Below, piece after piece: positions 33,347 to 42,562 of a DNA stretch of 64,000 nt. Position 1 is the first letter of the stretch. Each line of letters opens with the position of its first letter. Origin of the DNA: Symbiodinium natans (taxonomy: Eukaryota; Sar; Dinophyceae; Suessiales; Symbiodiniaceae); contig CAJNDS010000100.1 in assembly GCA_905221605.1 (NCBI GenBank), forward strand, positions 62,001 to 126,000, given 5' to 3'. Made by a program: the position numbers and the translations under genes. The notes beneath the pieces were generated by a model. That model was not told where the DNA came from and did not search any database. It saw only the letters and a program-made list of their open reading frames with translations.

Positions 33347-36300
33347 CACCGCCATGAAGTGCTCTGAGCGCCGAGGGTGTCGAAGGTTCAGATTCAATGT
33401 GAAGAGTGGATTGGGTCACCGTCCTTGGCGCCCTCACCCCTTAGCTTTCGGCTTGGGTGGTGGCCCCAAGTCCTACGCCTGCAGCACTCTTCGATCAACC
33501 AGGACCTGAAAGACTTCCAACCGCTAAGCCCTGACCATTATACCGCTTGCAGGGCCCTGCAGACCGCGGCCTGCACTAGAGGCTGGCCCTGAAAAAACTG
33601 CTTCAAAAACCTTTCATGGAGCTAAATCAAATCGGCGTTGTTCTCTAAGTTGGGCCCAGGCGGCTCTAACTCAGAACAGGCCCCGATCCTTCAAGCCAAA
33701 ACACCCTGAACCCGAACCCTCAAGGCCCTCAACTCTGGCAGGTCGGGTTGCAGTAATCACCACCTGCGGCCTCGAGGGGTAGCGAAACCCAGCGCCTCTC
33801 GAGCATGCCCCTAGCTTCTTTCTAAAGGGCTGAAAGACAAGAGCTGGAGAAGGGGTGAGGGTGTTAGGGCTTGTTGTTGAGAACCGGCTTCGGTTCAGGA
33901 GTTAGGCTGAAACCGAAACCCGAAGCCCTGAAAAACCCTGAGCGCATGAACTCGAAACAGACATTCGGCCCTTAACCGCGCGCATCCCAAGCCTGACAAT
34001 TCTACATGGGCCCAGATCAATTAAAACCTGTAAATCTGCACCCTCAAGCCCTTGCAAGTAAAAGAGGTTCCGGGTTTATCCGAGAAACATACTGTACAAC
34101 GCAACCATCAAGAGAAGAGGCTTGAGTCTTATTGGACCGCAAAAGAGCCACTGTAGGGGCCCAAAGCATACAAAGCCTTTTCTCTCAGAAGAAACATACT
34201 GCCTCAAGTCAATGTGCTCATGCGTTGTGGGTGTACCAGTCTACTGAAATTGAGCAGTCTCGTCTGAGTCGTGAAGAGCTTTGGCAGCTCTGGCACAGCT
34301 TGTGGTTGCTTCGGGAGTCTTCATTTTGTTTTGCCAGCTGTGGCATAGCAACAGCTGCTGCACCTAGCAAGCCCAAGATGTCAGCAGCTGGCACGAACAA
34401 GCCAGACGCGTGATAATGTGCAGAACTTCGCCATCGATGGTGCAATTTCAGCCGTTGCACCTGCTTTGCCAAAAGGATGGCGCAGCGTAAGCTGCCCATC
34501 TCCACAACTGCGCACGGTCGATTGCCTCCCCTTTCAGCATTTCAGCCGATTCAGCCTCTTCCGACGTAGCCCACACTATGAGTTACAACCGAAGCTTGAA
34601 GCTGTGGCAATCCTGCCAAGCCTACATGACCAGCAAAAAAAACTGTCGCTCTGAACAGTAGTCTATGGAGGACGGCGGAGTAATGCATGATGGTTTCGTC
34701 TTAGCCTGGCTAGTGCAGGAATTAATCCACCGGAATAAATGCCATTTTTATCGATTCCAGTTCAGGACCTGTGCTCTTGGAATGCAGAAGTCCAAAGGGG
34801 AGAAGCAGTCTCCCGATGTGTTGTAGTTTATGTTGCGAGCGCGACGAACTGTCGACCTGTTGCTGTATCTCCAAGGCATCGGGCGAGCTATATTTAGTAA
34901 GTTAAAACGTTTTGTCATAACGAAATGGTACCCCTACAAGCCCTTGACCAGCCTTCGTCAAAGCGGCGCAGCTCGATCGGGTCAAGGTGCCTGGCTTGGC
35001 AATCAACTTATGGACTGAGAGCCCATTACAGAGTTGAGGCTGAGTTGAGGAAGTAAACAAAAAACTGGATTTTTTTTGAAAAAAACAATCAATCCTAAAA
35101 CTTCAGCACCTTTCGCTTGGGTGATCTTTGCCGTACAGGGTTGCCGATTTCAGGCTTCAGGCCCCTATGATCAAGTGCAAAGCTGCCTCAAATACATAGC
35201 AGAAACCTTGGTCCAGCCTCCCCCCCGCCCAGCAAACAACGAGCTCCTATGAGTCGTTCAACCTTAGAACCCCGCGCCGAGCCCTGAAGGAAAGACCCAG
35301 CAGCAGAAACCCTGAACCCTAAACCCCAAAAAACCCTGAACCCTAAACCCCCAAAAAACCCTGAACCCTAAACCCCAAAAAACCCTAAACCCGGAGATGT
35401 GAAGCCTTATCATACTCTGGAGCCCCTGGACTGGTGGACTGGTGTGAGGAGCGCAGCAAAAAATGATATGCCGTATATGCAAAAAACAGGATCTGTCTGT
35501 CTATCTGTCTGTCTATCCATCTATCTGTATACATATATAAGCATAAACATGTGTATATATATATATATATATGTATATGTATATGTATATGTATGTGCGA
35601 CATATTTGGTGCGTTCATGCTGCTTCTCCGATTCACTTGTAGACCTTCTTGTGATGACCTTAAGGCCATAAGCTTAGGATGTCATGTTCTATATTGGGAA
35701 GCCCATTGGCTGTGAAGGAGGGGCTTTCCTCGCGCACACCTTTGGGAATCTTTTCGGCCTCAGGAATCACCTCCACAACCCGGACGCAATGTGCGCCGAG
35801 TGTTGCGCAGTCCGGTGGGTCTGATCATGGAATAAGTGCTTCTCGAATTCCCCCCAGAAGGTTGCGGTGACGATTGGGCAGTTCAAGTAAGGGCGCACGG
35901 GCCGGAAGTTGAACATGAGCGAGAAGTACGCGGCCAAGTCTGTGGCCAGGCGGCACATTCCTTGAACAGGCTGGGGATGGCTAGACGTGGGTTTAGGTCT
36001 ATATAGTTCCCGAACTTCGCAGTAGGTTGGCACACGCACACATACGCACACGCAAACAAGCACACACACACACACAACGCATGCACGCACTCAGAGAAGG
36101 CAGACAGCGAGATGATAGCAAATAAGAGATTCAAAGAGATCGGAAGGCCGGAGAGACAAAGGGGCAGAGGGCAAGCTGGAGAGAGTGAGAGAGAGACAGA
36201 GAGAGTGAGAGGGAGGGGCGGGAGGGAGAAGGAAGAATCAAACCGACAACTCCGACAACAAAGGACAGAAGGGAGAGATGAACAAGTATGTTCATGGTGC

Positions 36301-36370
36301 CCAAGCCTAGATGAGTCGCAGCACGACGCGCAAACTACAAGTTTCATTGAGAACCGTTTGCTTCAAAGAA

Positions 36371-36415
36371 AACCCTAAACCCTAAACCCTAAACCCTAAA
36401 CCCTAAACCCTAAAC
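36371..36415 (+). repeat. Telomere-type (CCCTAAA)n array
   Basis: Six CCCTAAA units, just right of a purine-rich GAGA tract (36170-36240). Confidence 0.9.
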
Positions 36416-36606
36416 TCAGCTGCAACCTGGGTACTATACCTCTCTGCAACACCCAATACCGGCTGGCCGGCAGGTGTGCCGCTCACCACGAAATGCTGGC
36501 CGTAAATGGGAATAAGTCGTGGCACGCCTTTCCTCACAGTTTCAAGGTCAGGGTCAAACTGCGACTACCTGCCTGGATCTTGGTACCATGGTGAGCCCTT
36601 CTAGCT

Positions 36607-36711
36607 CTGTTTCGAAATTTGGGGTTTACGAAAATAGGGGGCTTTAAATAAAAGACTCCCAAATAATAGGATAGGATCCCCTTATGCTACTGAATTTAGG
36701 AAATCCCCATT
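36607..36711 (-). repeat. Palindromic intron-like element, GTTTACGA family (copy C)
   Basis: Read on minus: ATGGGGATTTCC ... AAGGGGATCCTATCC ... TCGTAAACCCC, ending at the acceptor CGAAACAG|AGC (plus 36607-36609). The plus-strand left arm GGGGTTTACGA is identical to copies A and B. A coding-like minus exon lies upstream (36712-36880) and a short open piece (RRAHHGTKIQ) downstream. Confidence 0.62.
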
Positions 36712-36880
36712 TGGTTCCGCCGAACTGCCTCGCTGAGCCAAGGAGCAGGTGCCTTTTTGTCAGCGAGGCCCGCTCATTCCTGTCCTCTGGCCGGGGGCCC
36801 CACTCCTTAAGCAAGAAGGACCATGATCCAGGCAGGGCCCCGTAGGGCCAGGTAGGGCTTCGAAATTCGAAACGTTCCAC
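36712..36880 (-). CDS. Candidate exon upstream of palindromic element
   Basis: Minus frame with SWSFLLKEWGPRPEDRNERA then SLTKRHLLLGSARQFGGTKW, running into element copy C at the ATGGGGATTT boundary. It looks like genuine protein. An ATG at 36880 is present but may not be the true start. Function unknown. Confidence 0.33.
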
Positions 36881-37623
36881 GTTCTTACCCCGAGATTGGG
36901 GTATTAGAGGGTGGGGGAAGGGGCCGGTGCAACAGGCCTGATCGGATGGAAAGGTGTATTGATCTTGGGGGGGGGGGGGGGAACACTCTCAGTCATCCCA
37001 AACCCGATAAACCCCCAAGTTCTTAGGCCTTGCCCTTGTGCAACAACGACTCTTCCAACCCCTGGCGCCCTGCATGCTCGTTTGTGTGGGGGGCATTTCG
37101 AGGGGTGCCAGAGTTTCGGGTGCGGGTCATTGTGTGGGTTGGGGGGGGAGAGGGGGGGTGGTGGGGAGGGGGTGCGTGAGGGATCCAGCCAAAACAGTGC
37201 TGAAGCTTAAGGGGTCTTTCGCCACTACCAGGAGGAAGTAACGAGATTAATTGGAAAGGCAGCCCCGCTCTCGATGTTCGTTGTAGAAGGTCGCGAGTTG
37301 GTTCCTTTGCGTGGGGCTTACGGCCAAAGCTCCTTAAAAGGACGGATTCGCTTCAAAGCAGTCACCGTTGTACGGTCTAAACCAGGCCAAGGCTCAGAAT
37401 ACCAAAAGCTCTCTACACCTCCCAGTCTCTCGTGAATGTCATCTCGCATCACCGCATGGTGGTCATGTACACTGACGGCAACGGTCCGGCGCCAGTTCCT
37501 TGGAGGTCTAGCTCGCAGCGATGCATCTTTAAATTAACATCATAATCATAGAGCATCTTGTTGCTTTCATCCAGTTTTCTTCAGTTTTTTTGGGGGGCTG
37601 GTACGAGCAGCAGGCAAAAGGAC

Positions 37624-38052
37624 TCAGCGGAGCTTCGGAAAGTCGGGCCCCTCGGGCATGGCAGTCTGCAAGAAGAGCCTCAAGTCTGGCGGGAAGGAGA
37701 TTTTACAGTTCTCCTCCGCGTTCTGAATCTCTGCGTCCGTCATTCCGGGCGAGAAAACCACACCGGCAGCCCTCATGTTGTGAATCAGCTGGTCAATGAC
37801 ATCCTGCGACAGGAAAGGCTGCACCAGCACTGACACCTCATGCACGGAGTCGTGGTCAGTATCATGCAGCTTCCTTCCACCATGGAGCAGCGCCACCTCG
37901 AAACGATGGAGCCCCAGGCGGTGGGCCACTTGGCCCCGGATTTCGAAGACACCGGATCTCGAGGGAAGCTCGACCTCGAGCACCTCCCCACTCAGGAGGC
38001 AGGCACGAACCTTCTCACCTCCACGTGGCTCGCCGTCCGAGGATGAGGCCAT
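37624..38052 (-). CDS. Ubiquitin-like + SMI1/KNR4-like protein, 5' exon
   Basis: The minus ATG at 38052 has CC before it and starts MASSSDGEPRGG. Residues about 12-75 (VRACLLSGEVLEVELPSRSG ... RFEVALLHGGRKL) have the look of a ubiquitin-like beta-grasp domain, as is often seen at the N terminus of dinoflagellate proteins. Residues about 85-143 (GVVFSPGMTDAEIQNAEENC, then FPPDLRLFLQTAMPEGPDFP) match the start of the SMI1/KNR4 (SUKH) domain: G.T..EI..AE......FP.DLR.LLQ..LP.GP.FP. The frame stops right after FPKLR, so an intron must begin there (CTCC|GCTGAG is a possible GC donor). Downstream exons were not identified. A 5' extension to 38250 is open but not protein-like. Confidence 0.62.
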   Translation of the reverse strand: MASSSDGEPRGGEKVRACLLSGEVLEVELPSRSGVFEIRGQVAHRLGLHRFEVALLHGGRKLHDTDHDSVHEVSVLVQPFLSQDVIDQLIHNMRAAGVVFSPGMTDAEIQNAEENCKISFPPDLRLFLQTAMPEGPDFPKLR

Positions 38053-38850
38053 GGCAAAGGGGGCCCTCCTAAGCGACCGGATGGACCATGGTGTGTGACC
38101 CTGTCTTCTCCAACTCATCAGCTCATCAGAAACCCCGCACTGACCGGAGCAAAAGTGAGCATGAGCGAGCATGAGTGAACATGAGCAACTCCAAAACAGA
38201 GCTCGGTGAGTCGGACTTAAACCATGGAAACTTTGAGTCGAACCAAACACATAGACTAGGCTGGGAGCCTGCAGCTTCGGAGATTATGCATGGTCTGGAC
38301 TCCACCAACGAGCACCACACGGGGGGGGGGGGGGGGGGGGAAAGAAACCCAAAAAACAAACGCCGGAAGGGGGGGGGGGCAACGTGTCCAGGCCTACCCT
38401 CGCACTCGTCGTGGCAACGTGAGCCTCCAGAGCTCAGACTCAACTTGAGGTCAGGAGTCAGGAGTTTAGTGGCTTTGCAGAGATTTGGGAGATTTGGTGA
38501 TGTCTGGGATAGTCGCAGGGAAAAGCCCTAGCAAGGCATGAAGTTTTGAAACTGATGCAGGGATTTAAGGTTTAGGGTTCAGAGTTTATGTGGCCCTGCA
38601 GAGACAGAAGATACCGGAGTGCTCTCCAAAGTCAAGAAGGCCATTGCAGTTTACACATACACACACACACACATCTCTACGTCACAAAGCCACGTTAATT
38701 AAGTTCCCTGGCCTACTGTGGGTTTGGCACTGAACGGCACACGCGGGTCTCTGGGATGTACCATCGCTGGTGCAGGGCTTAACATGAGAATGAGTTGTCA
38801 CCTTCTGAGCCAACCGAACTCTGAGCCGCTGAACAATTACCCAAATGATG

Positions 38851-38882
38851 CCCTAAACCCTAAACCCTAAACCCTAAACCCC
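38851..38882 (+). repeat. Telomere-type (CCCTAAA)n array
   Basis: Four to five CCCTAAA units. Confidence 0.85.
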
Positions 38883-39307
38883 CCGCCCTGAATGCCCCAA
38901 ATGCTCGGAGTAGCCTGTGGCTTTGCTGCCGCGGCCATGGCAATCAAATGGACCATGGCCTGGTCCATGGCTCGGGGTTAAGATTTGTCAGCTTGGGGGT
39001 TTAGGGTATAGGGTGTAGGGTTTAGGGTAGGAGTTCGGGCTTTGAGGGTTTAAGGACCTGATTGGGGCCTTATAATTAGGGCTTTGAGTTAGCTCCAGGT
39101 TCTGGCATTTGTTGAAAGGGTTTGGGTTTGGTTCTGAGCTTGGGGTTGAGCATAGGTCCAGGAAAAACGCATAACAAACGAACGTGATTGCACGACCCAA
39201 GGTTTTGGCGCTATAGCTCACGTGCAAACCCCTGCTGGACGAGGAGGAGCTATGGTTGATATGTACTTGTATGAGTTGTCTTTTCGTGTTTATATATACT
39301 GTTTTTC

Positions 39308-40015
39308 ATGCGGACAGTTCTGTTCATAGATTTGTACTTCGTCTATTTGTGTATACTCGTACTCCATTTGGTGTTGATGCTGCCGATGCAGTCATCGGAT
39401 CCGAGGAATCTTAGGTTGGCCAAGCTGCAACTTGGATCATTGCTGCGTGGCGCGCCACCTCAGGAACAACCGAACAACCCCGTGCTTATGGCCCTCACTC
39501 AAAGCATGTGCCAAACTCAAGCTCGCTTGTTGCTGAGTTCTGCTAGGTGGGGCAGCATAGCCGTTTGGGTTGTGCCTACAATAAAAGTCCCGAACACAGG
39601 GCACTTCGCAGTAGCGTTGGGGCCGGATTTGTTCCCCAGCCCGTATAGCAATTAAACTCTAACGCGCTCAGTGCCATTTTCTCACCAGGTGTGGGCCGTT
39701 CCGCTTGGACACCAGCCGCACGGTGATTGCTCCTGAACAACATGCACATAAAGATTCGGAGTTTTCCACAAGCACTTTATGAGTAGCTGCGGTTTCCAGG
39801 TCGAGGGGAGGGGAGCTTGTTGGCTCTGCAGCCGCTGCTGTGCATGACTTGAGCCCTCGAAGTATAAGACAAATTAAGAGGAAGAAACAACTCGTCACAC
39901 CCGTTACCATTGCCATTCTATCACCTAAGGGAAGGCACAGCCAGAGAATGCTTATCAGCGAGCGGAGCGGAACGCAAGCACCGTCGCTATGTGGACGCGA
40001 TGTTGCTGAATGCAA
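39308..40015. other. Two back-to-back open frames of about 115 codons
   Basis: Plus 39308-39655 (PMQSSDPRNLRLAKLQLGSL ...) and minus 39668-40015 (a hydrophobic stretch MVTGVTSCFFLLICLILRGL, then SSPPLDLETAATHKVLVEN). Both look somewhat protein-like but neither has a recognised motif. They could be single-exon genes or chance frames. Confidence 0.2.
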
Positions 40016-40545
40016 CCATCAAATCAACGTCTTATACTGCTGTCCTTTCATTTGCGACAGCCACGGTTTTATAGGCCACCTTACGTTAGCAGCGTGCCAT
40101 TAATGATGAGCTACTATAAGACGATTCGTACAATTTCCATCGTTCGTCATTCATGCGATGAGTGTATGAGAAAATGCCACTTCAGGCTTCTTGCTCCATT
40201 ACACCCTGCAACAGCTTGCTCTTAATGGCGGTATCATGTCACAATAATTAGCCTGCTAGTAAACCACCCCCAGAACTCTAAGACTTAAACCCACAAACCT
40301 AAACCTGAACCTGTGAGGCTGCCCTATCGCAATCTTTGCCGGAACGCGCATGCGCGAGAGCCACCAGGGTGTCGAGCCGCGTGCAGACCTCGGCATTTGG
40401 AGCGTTTGCTGTCTTGGGAACCACACCCTAACCATCCCTAACCTTAAACAGCCTACTGGAACTCTAACATCTCCAAATCTCACAGCTCCGAACCCTGAAC
40501 CCTTAACCGACCCCCCCTTTCCTAACCTCACGCTGCAACCTGAAG

Positions 40546-40641
40546 GTCTGCGGTCTACGTCTTCCCTGGATCACCTTTCAAGGGGGCTTGTGCACTGGTC
40601 GGGGAACCTTGCCGGTAGCATGGATGATGGAAACCCGAAAC
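40546..40641 (+). CDS. Candidate exon before inverted-repeat intron
   Basis: Acceptor CCTGAAG|GTCTGC, 96 nt (2+93+1), peptide LRSTSSLDHLSRGLVHWSG then NLAGSMDDGNPK, donor AAAC|GTAGGG. The donor is the first base pair of the inverted repeat at 40642-40710. No family recognised. Confidence 0.35.
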
Positions 40642-40710
40642 GTAGGGAATTAGGTACCCCGTATTCTGCATTCCAAGGGTATTAGGGTACCTAGCTCCCT
40701 CACTCCCTAC
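40642..40710. repeat. Short inverted repeat at a splice donor
   Basis: GTAGGGAATTAGGTACCC pairs with GGGTACCTAGCTCCC...CCCTAC. It begins exactly at the GT of a putative donor, so the palindrome may be the intron's 5' part. Confidence 0.6.
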
Positions 40711-41300
40711 GAAAGACCCTAATTTAGTGTAACCCTCACAAGAAGTCCCGATACCCTGAACCCAGAGAGCTCCAAACTCGTAGGAAAACTGAAGCCCTAA
40801 CCCCTTTTGAATCCTGAAATCTTGCAACCCTCAAACAACGCTAAAAACTCCTTAAGCGTTCAGTCCTAGAGACCCTATAAATGCTCTAAACCTCGGGCCG
40901 TGGCGTCGGGCTCGAGATCGACCAGTCCACGCGCCAGGGCGCCACAAGGACTTCAATGGTCCAACCGGTCTCCTGAACTGGTTTTACTTGATGCGAACCC
41001 CTACTGGACCAAGAACCCTACAGCCTAAAGCCTCAAAGTCCATGCATGAAGCTTGTACTGAAAAAACGAAACCCGCAAATCCTACCGCGCCATTCTGAAA
41101 ACCTAAACCCTGAACCCTAAACTCTCATTCAGAAGGTCTTCAGCCTCACGAGTTTTCACTTGGAAGGATGGGGATGGAAAGGTCTAAGGGGTTCTTAGGG
41201 CCTAGATGGACTGCCATCCTATGGCATTTTTGGTGCCCCAGATACTGCCCCTTGAAACAGCCAGCCTTCTGTTTTGGCTTTGACCATCTTTGATCTGGTG

Positions 41301-41382
41301 TCAGGCCTGGATAAACTCGTAGAAGGCCTGCAGCGCATAGCCTTCAAAACCGGCATAGTTCAGGATGTCGTCGAAGGTCAGC
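41301..41382 (-). CDS. SAM methyltransferase, terminal exon (exon 6)
   Basis: Acceptor GTGCCAAG|GCTGACC at 41382; 82 nt (1+81) to TGA at 41301-41303. Encodes LTFDDILNYAGFEGYALQA and FYEFIQA. Joined to the preceding exon it gives PGSLLTFDDILNY, the conserved PG...FDE strand/loop of TylF/Methyltransf_24-type class I methyltransferases. The 156-bp intron upstream (41383-41538, GC donor) contains TTTAGGG repeats. Confidence 0.7.
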
Positions 41383-41538
41383 CTTGGCACCGGGGCAACT
41401 GAATTAACACTTATAAATAGGGTTTATGGTTTAGGGTTTAGGGTTTAGGGGGCCTCAATATAGGCTTGCTAAAAAGAATCTTCGTCCTGCAGCGCTGCTT
41501 AAGGTCTTCTGGAAGTGCTGGACTTCTGTCCAAGTTGC

Positions 41539-41627
41539 AGGGACCCTGGCGCCAGGTAGGGTGCCAGGAGGGAGAGGACAAGGCGGTGGCCAGCATAGGT
41601 GTCACAGTCGAGGTGAAGCCACTGGAC
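41539..41627 (-). CDS. SAM methyltransferase, exon 5
   Basis: Acceptor TTCGAG|GTCCAG (an upstream acceptor ACAAG|CGGG is also possible), donor TCCCT|GCAACT. 89 nt (87+2). Encodes VQWLHLDCDTYAGHRLVLS and LLAPYLAPGS. The HLDCDTY motif corresponds to the metal/substrate-site strand H(I/L)D.D.Y of the TylF-like family. Confidence 0.7.
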
Positions 41628-41783
41628 CTCGAAGGCACCCGCTTGTTGCCGGCACCCTAATCTTAGGGCTACAGCCTTTTTAGGCTCAGAACCCTAGTGC
41701 TGCAACCAGAAGTGCGCCGGGACAGCTGCAAACAGCTTTGGCGTTTTTCGGACATCCTGCTGTGTCAGCCGAGCTTCCTTCGC

Positions 41784-41910
41784 GCCGCCGAGGAGATTCT
41801 TCTCGATGAAGGCCGGGAGAGTCTTGTTGTACCATCCGACTACCAGCTTGGCGTTCGGAGGCAGATGTTTCGGGATTCGCCCGTCCGTGCTGAACTGGAA
41901 GCGGTCAAAC
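41784..41910 (-). CDS. SAM methyltransferase, exon 4
   Basis: Acceptor GTGACAAG|GTTTGACC at 41910. Encodes FDRFQFSTDGRIPKHLPPN and AKLVVGWYNKTLPAFIEKN. This matches the family's FSTGG..P..PPNV.LV.GW...TLP.FL segment. The 3' end is a guess: the GC donor GGCGGC|GCGAAG at 41784 keeps phase 0, but the frame stays open to 41694. Confidence 0.62.
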
Positions 41911-42115
41911 CTTGTCACGCAAGAGCAAAGGTCTTGCATATCAGCCACCGTCCCGACGCCTGCCGTATCAATCCTAGAAACCCCAAAGCCCTGTCGGCCC
42001 TTGAACTTCTGCGAATATAATCTAATGCAGAGCTCTTGACGTGTTGAGGATGCTTATGATGATATTGAGAACTGCTCACCCTTGATCCCTCATCAACTTC
42101 CAAGATATGCAAGGC

Positions 42116-42179
42116 CTGCCCCAGTCCTCATCCAGCCCGCGGAAGGAGTCGAAGCCGTAGACGGGATGATGCCCAAACC
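42116..42179 (-). CDS. SAM methyltransferase, exon 3
   Basis: Acceptor GGTCAG|GGTTTGG, GC donor GGGGCAG|GCCTTG. 64 nt (2+60+2). Encodes FGHHPVYGFDSFRGLDEDWG, containing the diagnostic VYGFDSF.GL.E.W motif (acidic residue after motif I that binds the SAM ribose). Confidence 0.75.
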
Positions 42180-42303
42180 CTGACCGTACAACAGCTTCAG
42201 TACATAGGGGCTTCTGCTATAAGGTTGGGAGCTGGGTTTCAAAAACTGCACTGGGGATCCGGAACACCTGAACACCATCTGCCTTCAAAATCCTACAGCG
42301 CGC

Positions 42304-42357
42304 CTGTGCGCATCAAGTGGATGGCGGTGCTCCGCAGAGTGGCACCAAAGAACACAC
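42304..42357 (-). CDS. SAM methyltransferase, exon 2
   Basis: Acceptor TTATCAG|GTGTGT, GC donor CACAG|GCGCGC. 54 nt (2+51+1). Encodes VFFGATLRSTAIHLMRT, the C-terminal half of SAM motif I (EFGV..G.SLR..A). The intron downstream (42180-42303) is 124 bp. Confidence 0.72.
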
Positions 42358-42426
42358 CTGATAAGGCCGACAACTCCCCTGAGAAGCTTTAAGCTGAGAG
42401 CAACAACTCTTATCTGCACTACCCTT

Positions 42427-42462
42427 GAACCCTAAACCCTAAACCCTAAACCCTAAACCCTA
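42427..42462 (+). repeat. Telomere-type (CCCTAAA)n array inside an intron
   Basis: Five CCCTAAA units within the inferred 167-bp intron (42358-42524) of the methyltransferase gene. Confidence 0.88.
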
Positions 42463-42524
42463 TGCAAGGGAAGACTCAACACCAAATGCAAAGCAATGCA
42501 CAGCACTGAAGACAGCTCAGGCAC

Positions 42525-42562
42525 CAAACTCCAGCCAGTAGCCCCAGGGGCTTGAGGACAGC
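42525..42562 (-). CDS. SAM methyltransferase, exon 1 found (upstream part missing)
   Basis: Acceptor TCCCAG|GCTGTCC, GT donor GTTTG|GTGCC. 38 nt (1+36+1). Encodes LSSSPWGYWLEFG; the WLEFG completes SAM motif I with exon 2 (EFGVFFGATLR). The gene must begin further right (above 42562), but I could not place the first exon. A Pro/Ala-rich open piece near 42880-43000 is possible. Confidence 0.62.

Larger units (their letters stand above)
27000..36590. other. Repeat-rich region without a supportable gene
   Basis: Telomere-type arrays at 27177-27224, 31521-31589, 32634-32670, 33288-33346 and 36371-36415; (CA)n at 30799 and 36060; (TA)n at 32295 and 35555; an inverted-repeat element at 32900-33154. 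Some frames near its right arm look protein-like on minus (33150-33270: TASTWVFNATRLLFRQAIP), but no motif is recognised. Confidence 0.45.
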
